A stretch of 64,000 nucleotides of DNA from the NCBI RefSeq assembly GCF_000829675.1, contig NZ_BBRX01000032.1:1-64000 (forward strand), written 5' to 3'. A program made the translations under genes and the position numbers. This DNA comes from Acinetobacter rudis (lineage in GTDB: Bacteria; Pseudomonadota; Gammaproteobacteria; Pseudomonadales; Moraxellaceae). The notes beneath the pieces were generated by a model. The model made no database searches. It was not told where the DNA came from and saw only the letters and a list, made by a program, of their open reading frames with translations. Of this stretch, positions 1 to 9,481 are shown piece after piece. The stretch's first letter is position 1, and each line of letters begins with the position of its first letter.

Positions 1-66
1 TTGTGGCTAACACCCGTCACTTATATCCTCACCCTGAACGGTGAGGTTTTACGCTCCATTGGATAA
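1..66 (+). CDS. C-terminal end of a protein cut by the window edge (possibly thioredoxin-fold)
   Basis: One frame is open from base 1 to a TAA at 64-66 and would encode the tail TPVTYILTLNGEVLRSIG. The pattern TPxTYxLxxxGxVxxxxG resembles the end of TlpA/redoxin-type thioredoxin-fold proteins. Only 21 codons are visible, so both the reality of the gene and the family are tentative. The hairpin at 27-46 lies inside this frame. Confidence 0.35.
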   Translation: MWLTPVTYILTLNGEVLRSIG

Positions 67-87
67 AAAAACCCGCCATGAGGCGGG
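64..87 (-). terminator. Rho-independent terminator
   Basis: CCCGCC and GGCGGG are separated by 4 bases and, on the minus strand, followed by a run of eight T. It lies about 90 bases past the stop of the minus-strand lipoprotein gene and probably ends that transcript. Confidence 0.75.
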
Positions 88-173
88 AAATGTCAAAGGC
101 TATTCTTCAACATATATTTCACGGTGAACAGTGACCTTTACTTTATAGACAATCGAGCTAATACTTTTTAAAA

Positions 174-992
174 CTACAGATACTTCTTCGCTTTTTCTAT
201 CGTTTTAGATTCAGATTCAATTTCTTCAAGTGCTGCATTAATATCTCCAGTAATAAACTTCTGTTTATTGAAATCCTCAATACTTGTAGGTATCACCGTT
301 ACTTTTACTTGTTTAGAACTCGCTTTTCTCGCATTTAAATCGACCCATTTATCTGCATTTTGACGATTAAAGAAAGTATCTACTGTGACTGAACGTCGAG
401 CGGTTTCCCCTGCCAACAAGCCATTATTTTTTTTGCCATATACGTATGAGTCAACAGCGTTGTAACTGGTATAAGGCTCTTTTTCTCCATTGAGAAATAA
501 TTCCAACTTCCACACCAGAAGTGACACATCGCTCTGACTCCCATTCGTCACATCAAATGAAATTAAAGGATGTCCACTCGTCATAAACTCAGAGCTCTTG
601 CCTAACTCAATATTACTCGCCTTAATTTTAGATAAGTCATTAAAGGTTTGATTCCAAGAGGTTTTAAGCTCTTGTAGGCGTTTAAGTTCGTTATTTACAG
701 TTTCTTCTCGTGTCTCAACTGCTTTTTTGATGAGCACGCGATAAGTCACCTTTTCCCCATATTGTTCTTTAAAGCCCGTTAATGACTGAATGTGATTGAG
801 GTTCAAAGTATTTGCTGCCCAACCAATAACCTCTTGCTGATCACTGTCCATACGTGCAATTTTTTCTTGGGCCGATTCTGTAATTGCATTTAGACTAGAT
901 AAGTCAAATTCACTGTCAAGTGGCCCCTTGCTGCAACCTGAACCTAAAGATGCAAAGATTAACAACATCGACAAAACCAAACTTTTCTTCAT
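174..992 (-). CDS. Predicted lipoprotein, function unknown (DUF6694-like)
   Basis: The 272-residue product starts with a lipoprotein signal peptide: a basic N-terminus, a hydrophobic core, and the lipobox SLGSGC with the acylated Cys near residue 20. The mature part is hydrophilic, with Lys/Glu-rich helical stretches at about residues 75-125 and at the C-terminus, and a central beta-rich part (about 130-200). The layout recalls the DUF6694 lipoproteins of Acinetobacter, but this was judged from memory. It is likely anchored in a membrane facing the periplasm. It stands alone and has its own terminator. Confidence 0.7.
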   Translation of the reverse strand: MKKSLVLSMLLIFASLGSGCSKGPLDSEFDLSSLNAITESAQEKIARMDSDQQEVIGWAANTLNLNHIQSLTGFKEQYGEKVTYRVLIKKAVETREETVNNELKRLQELKTSWNQTFNDLSKIKASNIELGKSSEFMTSGHPLISFDVTNGSQSDVSLLVWKLELFLNGEKEPYTSYNAVDSYVYGKKNNGLLAGETARRSVTVDTFFNRQNADKWVDLNARKASSKQVKVTVIPTSIEDFNKQKFITGDINAALEEIESESKTIEKAKKYL

Positions 993-1271
993 AAAATTAG
1001 CAGCTTAAGATAGAGATTTTCATATTTTAAATATTGAATTAAATATATCAATCAAATTATCAAGCTTATGTACTCGATTTCACCGTATGGGGACGACTCG
1101 CGTAACATTTCAAATGTGTAAACAACAGCTTTCACCATTAACACTTTCTATACAAAAATGAAGGATTTAGCGATACATTAGTATGTTTTATACATATACC
1201 TTATAAAAATGTATTGTTTTGTATACATGTAATAATATTTTAATGACTTAAAAAATGGATAAAACAGATCA

Positions 1272-2036
1272 ATGAAAAAATATTCCTTACTTCTACTTGT
1301 AACTTTATCTAATTTAGCCTTTGCCGATCTGGGACCTACGCGTGCAAATACAGGAAAAATTGATGTAAAAGAAGGTAAAAACTACCGTCTAGATGGTGAT
1401 TTAAGCTATTTATTGAATAGCACCAAATCAAATGGCGAGTCGAATAAAAAGCAAAATTTAGCAGCTAATTTATTATTTCAACGACAAGCGGGTGTCTGGG
1501 GACAAGAATTACGGGCCGAAGCCGTAAGTGCAAATGATGATGGTAGTTCAGGCACTAACGTCGAACGTTATATGCTTTCTGGTAAAGCATTGCATCGCAG
1601 CTCTGATTCAATTTACCAATTTGCGAAACTCCAAGGAGACAAAGATTTATCGAGTAAATTTGACTATCAAATCAGTTTAACTGCTGGTATTGGTATGGAC
1701 ATCTTGAAAGATGAAAAACAAAATCTGACGGGTGAAGTGGGTGCGGGTTATCGTTATAGTAAAGAGCGCTTTGCTCCGCATGATGACTTTAATGAAGCCA
1801 TTGGAACAGTGGGGCTTTATTATCTTTATAAATTTAATGAACGTGTTAATTTCAATCAAGATTTAAGTTATGAGTTTGGTGATAAAGCACAAATTCTACG
1901 CTCTCGGAGTAGCGTTTCAGCAAGTTTAACTGATTCAATTTCTGGTCTGGTCAGTTATCAAATCAAAGATACGCAAGCAGATGTCGGTAATAACCGTGAT
2001 TCTTTACTGTCTGTTGGTGTACGATATACACACTAA
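1272..2036 (+). CDS. DUF481 (YdiY-like) outer-membrane beta-barrel protein
   Basis: The 254-residue product has a Sec signal peptide ending near AFA (residues 16-18). The mature chain is made of alternating hydrophobic/polar strands and ends in an aromatic-rich strand (VGVRYTH). The stretch GIGMDILKDEKQNLTGEVGAGYRYSKERF is split here by domain logic: the GxGxxI...L...G.GY pattern is typical of DUF481 proteins, which are salt- or stress-induced outer-membrane proteins in several gamma-proteobacteria. The gene is monocistronic with a hairpin terminator 31 bases after the stop. The exact role is unknown. Confidence 0.8.
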   Translation: MKKYSLLLLVTLSNLAFADLGPTRANTGKIDVKEGKNYRLDGDLSYLLNSTKSNGESNKKQNLAANLLFQRQAGVWGQELRAEAVSANDDGSSGTNVERYMLSGKALHRSSDSIYQFAKLQGDKDLSSKFDYQISLTAGIGMDILKDEKQNLTGEVGAGYRYSKERFAPHDDFNEAIGTVGLYYLYKFNERVNFNQDLSYEFGDKAQILRSRSSVSASLTDSISGLVSYQIKDTQADVGNNRDSLLSVGVRYTH

Positions 2037-2066
2037 TCTTATCAATTAAAGATTTTACTCTAACTT

Positions 2067-2099
2067 AAAAGCACTTTTTAACAGTTAAAGGGTGCTTTT
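2067..2099 (+). terminator. Hairpin terminator after the DUF481 gene
   Basis: AAAAGCAC...GTGCTTTT form a long stem whose upper part (TTTTTAAC/GTTAAAGG) pairs with two G-U pairs. A and T runs flank it on both sides, so it could also serve the converging minus-strand gene that ends at 2146. Confidence 0.65.
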
Positions 2100-2145
2100 A
2101 ACGAATTTGATTGAATATTACTTCCTCTACACTCATGTTGATATT

Positions 2146-2901
2146 TTATTGAGCTTGATCGACACATTGATCACTCAGTAAGGCTATTATTGGGCCTAGT
2201 TTAGCGCGTTGAATAGACACATCCTTTGCTGGCAAATAAATACTTGATATAGAACCATCTAAATATAAAGCTTGATCAATGGCTAAATCTTCTTTAAATA
2301 CTTGAGCAAACTCATAAAAGCTCATTGGTTTATGGCTAATAACAAAATAAGCACGATTATCTTTAATGCCCACCCCATTGCGAATTTTTAATGACTTAGA
2401 ATCTTTTAGAAATTGCGGATTAATTTCACCATTGATGACAAGCATCGGACCAGACTGTGTTGCATAGTCAGCTTTAAATATTGAGTTATTTGCATAGTCT
2501 GCCGTCGTCTGAATGCTCACCTGTTGCTGATTCCATGCAAAGACGCCGTTAGGCTGCATAAAAAAATTGCCATAACCTGTTTCTTGATTCAAAGCAGCAT
2601 ATTGCTGGCCACGCTCTATATATAAGCCTACTGCACTATAATCGGCATGGTACATCCCCGCATTCATTGCAAACTGTATTGTACGACACGATCCTGTAGC
2701 ATGATTAAGCGCCTTAAACGTTTGGTATGGTTGATTCTGAGCATTATTTAAAAATAATTGTAAATTTTCAAATTGATCAATCACGACTATATCTACATTT
2801 TTTTCAGTATTTTCCACCCAAGTATATTGTGCATTGGACTGGCTACACGCACTTGCTATCACTCCTGAAAATAAAATAGAAAGTAGCTTAAATAATCGCA
2901 T
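2146..2901 (-). CDS. Phosphodiester glycosidase family (NAGPA/YigE-like) lipoprotein
   Basis: The 251-residue product has a lipoprotein signal with lipobox ASAC (Cys about residue 19). The body shows the hallmarks of the NAGPA-like phosphodiester glycosidase domain (PF09992): NAGMY with a following N-terminal Gly/Tyr strand near residues 80-85, PNGVFAW, QSGPMLVINGE, the R-x-GVGI strand, and LYLDGSISSIYLP near the end. Family members hydrolyse sugar phosphodiesters; the physiological substrate in bacteria is mostly unknown. The protein should face the periplasm. Confidence 0.85.
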   Translation of the reverse strand: MRLFKLLSILFSGVIASACSQSNAQYTWVENTEKNVDIVVIDQFENLQLFLNNAQNQPYQTFKALNHATGSCRTIQFAMNAGMYHADYSAVGLYIERGQQYAALNQETGYGNFFMQPNGVFAWNQQQVSIQTTADYANNSIFKADYATQSGPMLVINGEINPQFLKDSKSLKIRNGVGIKDNRAYFVISHKPMSFYEFAQVFKEDLAIDQALYLDGSISSIYLPAKDVSIQRAKLGPIIALLSDQCVDQAQ

Positions 2902-3065
2902 TCTTAATCTGTTCCCCAGCTCTATTGAAGCTGTTTTAAAACTATTTTTTCACAAATTGTAAAAATAAAACTGTGAACTATTTAACACCAGCATAGCAAA
3001 ATTATATGTATAATAAACTGCGAATTTCACTGTAAATGGACTGATAGTATTGGATTAAAGCCACT

Positions 3066-3599
3066 ATGGAAAAAACAGTAAAGAAGTATCCTCTCGGTGC
3101 ACACTTGATTGTGAAAAGTTTTGGTTATAGTCATCATGGCATTTACGCAGGTAAAGGTCGTGTCATTCATTATTCTGGTCTTGCTCATTTTTTTAAGAAA
3201 AAACCAATTGAAATTACATCATTAGAAAAATTTGCCAATCAAAGAGCAATCACTATACGCTCTTATCACCAACCTAAATACAAAGGTCGTATCGTTGTAA
3301 AGCGAATGCGCACCCGCATGCATGAAAACAACTACCATTTAATTATGAATAACTGTGAGCATTTATGCAGTTGGGCGATCACAGGAATTGAAAGTAGCCC
3401 ACAAGTGGTGAAGATGATGAATCGCTTAACCACGATTGGCTATATCAGCTCACTGGTAAGTTATATGAATAGTTTATTCTTAACCATCGCAACGACCTGC
3501 TTTGCACTGGTATTTTATATTAAGATGAAATTGCGTGAAAAAGCCAAAATGGCCATGCCCAATTACCTACTGGTAAAACAACAGCAAAAAAAACAATAA
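3066..3599 (+). CDS. LRAT-like (NlpC/P60 superfamily) acyltransferase-type protein
   Basis: The 177-residue product has the lecithin:retinol acyltransferase layout: G-A-H-L-I-V near the start, HHGIYAGKGRVIHYSG (His24 and His35 as candidate catalytic histidines) and the NNCEHL box with Cys97 as nucleophile. A hydrophobic segment at about residues 130-152 followed by Lys-rich sequence suggests a C-terminal membrane anchor with a cytoplasmic tail. LRAT-like proteins move acyl chains from phospholipids or hydrolyse them. The bacterial substrates are not known, and no pathway partner is adjacent. No strong ribosome-binding site is visible before the ATG. Confidence 0.8.
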   Translation: MEKTVKKYPLGAHLIVKSFGYSHHGIYAGKGRVIHYSGLAHFFKKKPIEITSLEKFANQRAITIRSYHQPKYKGRIVVKRMRTRMHENNYHLIMNNCEHLCSWAITGIESSPQVVKMMNRLTTIGYISSLVSYMNSLFLTIATTCFALVFYIKMKLREKAKMAMPNYLLVKQQQKKQ

Positions 3600-3709
3600 G
3601 TTTGACTTAAAACTGGATTCATTGCTTAAACACTTTACTGAGATTTATGCGTTTAGCTGACTGTGCTAAACTGCGCGCTGCGCCATGATAGACTATCCCA
3701 TCACTTTTT

Positions 3710-4828
3710 ATGCTCTCCTCCCCATCATCACAAATTGCAGCACATGAACCGCTTGATCCAGAACAACTAAAAATTTGGATTAAGGAGCAAGCGCGGGCAT
3801 TAGGATTTTCTGATTGTGTAATTGCACAACCAGATACTCAAGCAGAGCTTGCACGTTTTAAAACCTACTTAGAGCGTGGCTACCATGGTGATATGAGTTA
3901 TCTGGAGGAAAACCTAGATAAACGTGCTGATCCCACATTATTAGTACCTGGGACAAAAAGCATTATTTGTGTGCGTATGGACTATCTTGTTGAGCGCCCC
4001 GCTCCTCGTATCGTTCCGCATGCACCCAATCATGCGATTATTGCACGGTATGCCCGCGGTCGTGATTACCACAAAGTAATGCGTGGCCGTTTAAAAACCT
4101 TAGCAAGTAAAATACGAGACAAAGTGGGTGAATTTGAATCGCGTCCTTTTGCAGATTCTGCACCAATATTTGAAAAAGCATTGGCTGAAAATGCAGGTAT
4201 GGGCTGGACAGGTAAACATACCTTATTGATCAACAAAAAATCTGGCTCCTTTTTTGTTTTAGGTGAATTATTCACTTCTCTTTTACTACCTTTTGATTCC
4301 CCAGCGAGCAAGCACTGTGGCACCTGCCAAGCCTGTATCGATATCTGCCCAACTCAAGCCATTGTTGAGCCGTATATGCTTGATGCTCGTAAATGTATTG
4401 CTTATTTAACTATTGAATATAAAGGTATTATTCCGATTGAGCATCGCCGTGGTATTGGCAATCGTATTTTTGGCTGTGATGATTGTCAGTTAATTTGCCC
4501 TTGGAATCGCTATGCACAGATCACTCCAATAGAAGACTTCCATCCAAGGCATGGACTCGATCAGGCATCTTTACTTGAACTTTGGCAATGGGATGAGCAA
4601 ACATTTTTATCACGGACCGAAGGAAGCCCGATCCGTCGTACTGGATATAGCAGTTTTATGCGCAATATCGCCATCGGTTTAGGTAATGCACCGTATTCTG
4701 AAGACATTGTTCTCGCACTCAAGCAAGCTCATGTACTACACGATCCTATTGTGCAAGTCCATATAGACTGGGCTTTACAAGAACAAACAGAAAAATTAAA
4801 GGCACAATCGCAACAGCTGATCGATTAA
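3710..4828 (+). CDS. queG: Epoxyqueuosine reductase
   Basis: QueG carries out the last step of queuosine synthesis, reducing epoxyqueuosine in tRNA to queuosine with a cobalamin and two [4Fe-4S] clusters. The 372-residue product has the family's usual length. It shows the two ferredoxin-like cluster motifs: CGTCQACIDICP near residue 200 and GCDDCQLICPWN near residue 254, plus the conserved YARGRDYHKVMR stretch upstream. The enzyme needs cobalamin, which fits the salvage genes at 26.9-29.9 kb. The ATG used has no obvious Shine-Dalgarno sequence; the first in-frame alternatives are downstream and would cut conserved sequence. Confidence 0.96.
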   Translation: MLSSPSSQIAAHEPLDPEQLKIWIKEQARALGFSDCVIAQPDTQAELARFKTYLERGYHGDMSYLEENLDKRADPTLLVPGTKSIICVRMDYLVERPAPRIVPHAPNHAIIARYARGRDYHKVMRGRLKTLASKIRDKVGEFESRPFADSAPIFEKALAENAGMGWTGKHTLLINKKSGSFFVLGELFTSLLLPFDSPASKHCGTCQACIDICPTQAIVEPYMLDARKCIAYLTIEYKGIIPIEHRRGIGNRIFGCDDCQLICPWNRYAQITPIEDFHPRHGLDQASLLELWQWDEQTFLSRTEGSPIRRTGYSSFMRNIAIGLGNAPYSEDIVLALKQAHVLHDPIVQVHIDWALQEQTEKLKAQSQQLID

Positions 4829-4937
4829 AAATCAAAAATCTAATCAAGGTCTAATTTTGAAATTTTTTACCCTTTTCACTTGGCATAATTCATGTATGAT
4901 CAAGGGAGTTTTTAGTTTTAAATATAATGGATAAAAC

Positions 4938-5927
4938 ATGCAAGTACGCAATGATTGGACTCGTGATGAAATACAAGCACTCTATGAGCAACCGTTTTTA
5001 GATCTGGTTTTCAAAGCCCAAAGTGTGCATCGTGAACATTTTGATGCAAACACGATCCAGGTCAGTACACTGCTTTCAATCAAAACAGGTAAATGCCCTG
5101 AAGATTGTAAATACTGCTCTCAATCTGCTCGTTATGACTCAAAATTAGAAGCAGAAAAACGTATTGCTGTAGATAAGGTTATTCAAGAAGCTAAAGAAGC
5201 TCTTGCTTCTGGCTCTTCACGTTTTTGTATGGGAGCTGCATGGCGTAACCCACACGAACGAGACATGCCTTATGTTCTTGAAATGGTTAGTGAAGTAAAA
5301 GCACTAGGCCTAGAAACCTGTATGACTCTTGGCATGCTCAATCAGTCTCAAGCTGAACGTCTTAAAGATGCTGGTTTAGATTATTATAATCACAACCTTG
5401 ATACCTCACGTGAATATTACTCTCATATCATTAGTACACGAACTTTTGATGATCGCCTCGATACGCTAGACCATGTACGTCAAGCGGGTATGAAAGTATG
5501 TAGTGGTGGTATTGTCGGACTGGGTGAAACACGTGAAGATCGTATCGGGCTATTACTTGAGCTTGCAACTTTACCTATTCATCCAGAATCAGTGCCGATT
5601 AATATGTTAGTACCGATTGAAGGTACACCACTTGCAGATGTGGAAAAACTTGATGTCATTGAATGGATTCGCACCATTGCTGTAGCACGTATTATTATGC
5701 CACATAGTTATATCCGTCTTTCTGCAGGACGTGAATCATTAACTGATTCTGATCAAGCACTTGCATTTATGGCTGGTGCTAACTCTTTATTCTCTGGCGA
5801 AAAACTCCTCACCACCCCCAATGCAGGTGAAGGTAAAGATAAGCAATTGTTTAATAAACTTGGATTGGTTGCAGAAAAGGCCAAAGCAACTGCTGCACAA
5901 TTGTCAGTTGATGCAATGGCGGTTTAA
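4938..5927 (+). CDS. bioB: Biotin synthase
   Basis: BioB is the radical-SAM enzyme that inserts sulfur into dethiobiotin. The 329-residue product has the radical-SAM CxxxCxxC motif as CPEDCKYC (residues about 53-60) followed by SQSARY, which is diagnostic for biotin synthase. [12 protein letters not shown] and [13 protein letters not shown] are also typical. The gene is about 110 bases behind queG with its own leader. Other bio genes are not in the window, so the biotin genes are split here. A strong terminator follows. Confidence 0.98.
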   Translation: MQVRNDWTRDEIQALYEQPFLDLVFKAQSVHREHFDANTIQVSTLLSIKTGKCPEDCKYCSQSARYDSKLEAEKRIAVDKVIQEAKEALASGSSRFCMGAAWRNPHERDMPYVLEMVSEVKALGLETCMTLGMLNQSQAERLKDAGLDYYNHNLDTSREYYSHIISTRTFDDRLDTLDHVRQAGMKVCSGGIVGLGETREDRIGLLLELATLPIHPESVPINMLVPIEGTPLADVEKLDVIEWIRTIAVARIIMPHSYIRLSAGRESLTDSDQALAFMAGANSLFSGEKLLTTPNAGEGKDKQLFNKLGLVAEKAKATAAQLSVDAMAV

Positions 5928-5943
5928 ACAAGCCAAGAAAAAC

Positions 5944-5969
5944 AAAAGCCCGATATATTCGGGCTTTTT
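5944..5969 (+). terminator. Rho-independent terminator after bioB
   Basis: AAAAGCCCGA and TCGGGCTTTTT pair over 10 bases around a 5-base loop, with a T tail, 17 bases past the bioB stop. Confidence 0.9.
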
Positions 5970-6013
5970 CTTGCCTGTATTGGCAGTATAAGGATCTATA
6001 TCCAAGCTACAGA

Positions 6014-6223
6014 TCAAGAAGTTAATAAAATACCATACTCAGCATTTAGATAATGTCCAACCCGTATAATATCTACACCGTTGGCATGTTCGACGCTCAA
6101 CTCTTCACTTAAGACATCATAATGAAAAGCATCAAAGCAATCTTGATGTAGACTAAGCCAATGTAAAGTATCAGCCAAGTTCTCATCAACAATATACGTT
6201 AGGGCCTTAAAATCCTTTGCCAT
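6014..6223 (-). CDS. Small conserved-looking protein, unknown function
   Basis: A 69-residue acidic soluble protein without signal peptide or membrane segment (DENLADTLHWLSLH and ELSVEHANGVDIIRVGHYL are its most regular parts). It lies convergent to bioB, separated by the bioB terminator. I do not recognise a family. The frame, acidic composition and compact position between two intergenic regions support a real gene, but no function can be given. Confidence 0.6.
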   Translation of the reverse strand: MAKDFKALTYIVDENLADTLHWLSLHQDCFDAFHYDVLSEELSVEHANGVDIIRVGHYLNAEYGILLTS

Positions 6224-6941
6224 ATTGGTTCACTTAAAATCTTCGAAATAGACTGCGAATGATTATACTGTTAGCACAGTAAGATTAGATAAGGATTTTT
6301 ATAGGATTGAAATGAGTAAAATAAATTAATGTAAATCGCTTTGTTTGTAAAACTCAAGCGCAAAAAAGAATGTTTAAGTTAAAACTAAAGTAAATCTCTA
6401 CCAGAAAATCTAGCACCTATATTTTAATTTATTTAAATATTGTAAATAAACCTAGAACTAGGTGCTGTTATAGACTTCAACTACTGATGCAACACTCCAC
6501 ACTTACGGCATTCTTTAATCAGTTGATTATTTCTTCCGATTTCATACTCATAAGTATGTAGGCAAAACAGTTTTCTAAGCTTACGGAACATGTAGAGTCA
6601 CTCCTTTTCCTCACGAAATACAGCAAAGCAAATCATGTGCTTTGTGAAACAATAATGACGAACTAATAACGTCTAGTTACTTTTTAACACAACTACTAAA
6701 TAGTGCAAGCCACACAGAGCGCTTTTTACAATTTTTTTATTTTAATTAAACTTACAAATCGGTTTTTCTTTTTAAATAGTGAATATCCAATTTAAAAGTG
6801 AAATATAGCGTGATTTAAATAAAAAAAATTTATGCAACTGCTGAGTTAATAGTTAAAGTGTTCCTTTAGCGATTTTTAGGCTATATTGCTTTAAATTACG
6901 AGAAACTTTATTAAGACCATCAACTACAACAAGGATAAATT
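6224..6941. other. Intergenic region holding one very small gene
   Basis: About 720 bases without a long ORF. The only gene-like object is the 36-codon minus-strand frame at 6481-6591. The flanks (6230-6480 and 6610-6930) are AT-rich and show no repeat or convincing hairpin. The right part must hold the promoter of the acyl-CoA ligase gene and the left part that of the 69-residue protein gene. Confidence 0.5.
6481..6591 (-). CDS. 36-residue Cys/His small protein (zinc-ribbon-like)
   Basis: ATG at 6591 down to TAG at 6481 encodes 36 residues starting MFRKLRKLFCLHTYEY and ending ECRKCGVLHQ. A strong Shine-Dalgarno AAGGAG sits 10 bases before the ATG, which decides the start and is the main reason to call the gene. 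Cys10, His12, Cys28 and Cys31 form a C-x-H...C-x2-C set suited to bind one zinc, as in DUF1660-like small phage or plasmid proteins. The N-terminus is basic. The function is unknown, and there is no neighbour within 250 bases on its strand. Confidence 0.6.
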   Translation of the reverse strand: MFRKLRKLFCLHTYEYEIGRNNQLIKECRKCGVLHQ

Positions 6942-8582
6942 ATGCAAGGACGTATGATGTTTCAACCGCTACTCATCAGTAGTCTAATTGAGCATGCAGC
7001 ACAGTATCATGGTGACACAGCTGTTATTTCTAAAAATACAGACTTAACCATGACACATACGACTTGGTTGCAGATTTCAGACAATGCAAAACGTTTTGCG
7101 CAAGCACTCAATCAAATGGGTATTCAAGCGCAAGACTGTGTTGCAACTATTGCATGGAATAATCATCGTCACCTTGAAGCTTGGTATGCGATTTCTGGCA
7201 ATGAAATGATTTGCCATACAATTAATCCACGCTTATTTCCAGAGCAACTTATTTTTATTATCAATGATGCAAAAGATCGCGTCATTTTATTTGATAAAAC
7301 ATTCTTACCTCTTATCGTTGCTGTTAAAGCACATATTCCACTTGTAGAGCATTTTATCTGCTTAAGTGCTCACGATGCTGATGTTGCTCAAGCATTACCT
7401 GAAGTGAAATTTTATGATGCATTAATTGCTGAACAAAATGCTGACTTTGTCTGGCCAATCTTTGATGAAACTACTGCCAGCTCCTTGTGTTATACCTCGG
7501 GTACGACAGGTAATCCTAAAGGTGCCTTATACAGCCACCGATCTACAACACTACATAGCATGGCGATTGCTCTACCCGATTCGATGGGCCTATCTGCAAA
7601 AGATGTCATGATGCCTGTGGTGCCGATGTTCCATGTAAATGCTTGGGGAACACCCTATGCAGCCGCTATGGTTGGAAGTACCTTAGTTCTACCAGGACCT
7701 GGACTTGATGGTACCAGTCTGGTCAATTTAATTGACCAATATCAAGTCAGTATTGCCTTAGGTGTGCCCACTATTTGGCAAGGTTTACTCACTGCAGCGA
7801 AGAAACTTGGCAGTCAACTCAGCAGCATGAAACGCAATGTCGTGGGTGGCTCAGCCTGTCCTGCTTCAATGATCAACACATTTAAAGACGTGTATGACTG
7901 CGATACTATCCATGCTTGGGGTATGACAGAAACCAGTCCACTGGGCACGGCTGCTCAGCTTAAAGCAAAACACTTACAACTTTCTGATGCTGAACAAGTT
8001 AAAGTACGTCTGTCGCAAGGCCGCCCACCTTTTGGTGTCAGCTTAAGATTATGTGACCAAGAACAAGGTACTGACACCATCAAAGCAGACGGAGAACAAA
8101 CTGGTAATTTACAAATCAAAGGACATTGGATTATTGATGCCTATTTTGGTAAAGATCAATCAGCACTGACCAGTGATGGGTGGTTCGATACAGGTGATAT
8201 TGCAACGCTAGATGCAGATGGTTACCTCAGAATCAGTGACCGCGCCAAAGATTTAATTAAATCTGGAGGTGAATGGATTTCCTCTGTTGAACTTGAGAAT
8301 ATTGCACTCGATTTTAATCATGATATCAGTATGGCTGCTGTTATTGCTGCAAAACATCCAAAATGGGATGAACGCCCAGTCCTCATTGCAGTGAGACATC
8401 CTGAAAGCCAATTAACAGAAATCGAAATTCTTAAATACTATGCAGATAAGGTTGCGAAATGGCAAATTCCAGATAAAGTGATTTTTGTAGAGAGTATTCC
8501 GCTCAATGGGACAGGAAAAATGCTGAAAAAAGAATTACGTGAACAATTTGAAAACGTGCTGATGAATGAGCCCTCTTCTTAA
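6942..8582 (+). CDS. AlkK-type medium/long-chain fatty acyl-CoA ligase
   Basis: An ANL-superfamily enzyme that activates fatty acids with ATP and CoA. The 546 residues match the length of Pseudomonas AlkK, and long stretches agree with it from memory (CATIAWNNHRHLE, CHTINPRLF, VPMFHVNAWGTPY, HAWGMTE). The P-loop YTSGTTGNPKG is at about residue 185, GWFDTGDIA at 412, DRAKDLIKSGGEWIS at 432-447 and the catalytic lysine region NGTGKMLKK at 523. AAGGA lies 7 bases before the ATG. It probably feeds free fatty acids into beta-oxidation; it is monocistronic and ends at a bidirectional terminator. Confidence 0.93.
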   Translation: MQGRMMFQPLLISSLIEHAAQYHGDTAVISKNTDLTMTHTTWLQISDNAKRFAQALNQMGIQAQDCVATIAWNNHRHLEAWYAISGNEMICHTINPRLFPEQLIFIINDAKDRVILFDKTFLPLIVAVKAHIPLVEHFICLSAHDADVAQALPEVKFYDALIAEQNADFVWPIFDETTASSLCYTSGTTGNPKGALYSHRSTTLHSMAIALPDSMGLSAKDVMMPVVPMFHVNAWGTPYAAAMVGSTLVLPGPGLDGTSLVNLIDQYQVSIALGVPTIWQGLLTAAKKLGSQLSSMKRNVVGGSACPASMINTFKDVYDCDTIHAWGMTETSPLGTAAQLKAKHLQLSDAEQVKVRLSQGRPPFGVSLRLCDQEQGTDTIKADGEQTGNLQIKGHWIIDAYFGKDQSALTSDGWFDTGDIATLDADGYLRISDRAKDLIKSGGEWISSVELENIALDFNHDISMAAVIAAKHPKWDERPVLIAVRHPESQLTEIEILKYYADKVAKWQIPDKVIFVESIPLNGTGKMLKKELREQFENVLMNEPSS

Positions 8583-8614
8583 ATAGTTTTATCGATACGC
8601 TGAATTCATAGATC

Positions 8615-8651
8615 AAAAAAAAGCATAACCTCAAGAGATTATGCTTTTTTT
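8615..8651. terminator. Bidirectional terminator between converging genes
   Basis: AAGCATAACCTC pairs with GAGATTATGCTT with one mismatch, flanked by eight A on the left and seven T on the right. It lies between the plus-strand acyl-CoA ligase gene and the minus-strand lpxA and can end both transcripts. Confidence 0.85.
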
Positions 8652-8692
8652 AATATCATTTGCATCAACTTAATGACATGCACAGTTGAATC

Positions 8693-9481
8693 TTAACGGA
8701 CTACGCCGCGTTTTGACTGTAACAATGAATCAAGTAAAAGTTGTGCTTGTTCAACCTGAGGTAAAATTTCAGCTTGAATTTGGGCAACGGCTTCTTCAGT
8801 GGTTAAACCTGATTTAAAGATCAGTTTAAAGCATTCTCTAAGCCCTTGAATTGTTTCCTTAGACCAACCTTTACGTCGCATACCTTCTACATTTAAACCG
8901 AATGTACGCGCAGGGTTACCAGAAACCATTGTATATGCAGCTACATCTTTCAGAATTAAAGATGCCGCACCAATCATGCTATATGAATCGACTTTGCAAA
9001 ATTGATGTATACCAGAATTTCCACCGACCACAACATAATCACCGGTATGGACATGTCCAGCAACCCCAACATTATTGGCAAAAATATTGTGATTGCCTAT
9101 AACACAGTCATGGGCAATATGCGTATTTACCATCAGTAAATTATGATTGCCAATTTTTGTCAAAGATTGATCTTGAACAGTACCACGGTGCAAACTACAG
9201 TGCTCACGAATTTGGTTATAATCGCCAATTTCAAGCCAAGTTTCCTCGCCTTGATATTTAAGATCTTGGCAATCTTCACCAATACTCGCAAATTGATAAA
9301 TCTCATTATGCTCGCCAATCCAGGTATTTTTGGCAATCACAACATGAGAGAAAATTTTAGTACCTGCACCAATACTGACATTTGGTCCAATTATTGTGTA
9401 TGGACCAATACTTACATCAGAAGCAATCTGAGCGGTTGGATCGATAATTGCGGTCGTGTGGATTAATTCGTTATTACTCAT
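8693..9481 (-). CDS. lpxA: UDP-N-acetylglucosamine acyltransferase (lipid A, first step)
   Basis: LpxA transfers a 3-hydroxyacyl chain from ACP to UDP-GlcNAc in the cytoplasm. The 262 residues are mostly hexapeptide repeats of the left-handed beta-helix (IDPTAQIASDVSIGPYTIIG at the start). NTHIAHDCVIGNHNI contains the catalytic His near residue 125. A C-terminal helical part ends the chain. The start overlaps the fabZ stop by 4 bases, so the two are translationally coupled. It is the last gene of this minus-strand run; lpxB, which follows in E. coli, is absent from this place. Confidence 0.97.
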   Translation of the reverse strand: MSNNELIHTTAIIDPTAQIASDVSIGPYTIIGPNVSIGAGTKIFSHVVIAKNTWIGEHNEIYQFASIGEDCQDLKYQGEETWLEIGDYNQIREHCSLHRGTVQDQSLTKIGNHNLLMVNTHIAHDCVIGNHNIFANNVGVAGHVHTGDYVVVGGNSGIHQFCKVDSYSMIGAASLILKDVAAYTMVSGNPARTFGLNVEGMRRKGWSKETIQGLRECFKLIFKSGLTTEEAVAQIQAEILPQVEQAQLLLDSLLQSKRGVVR

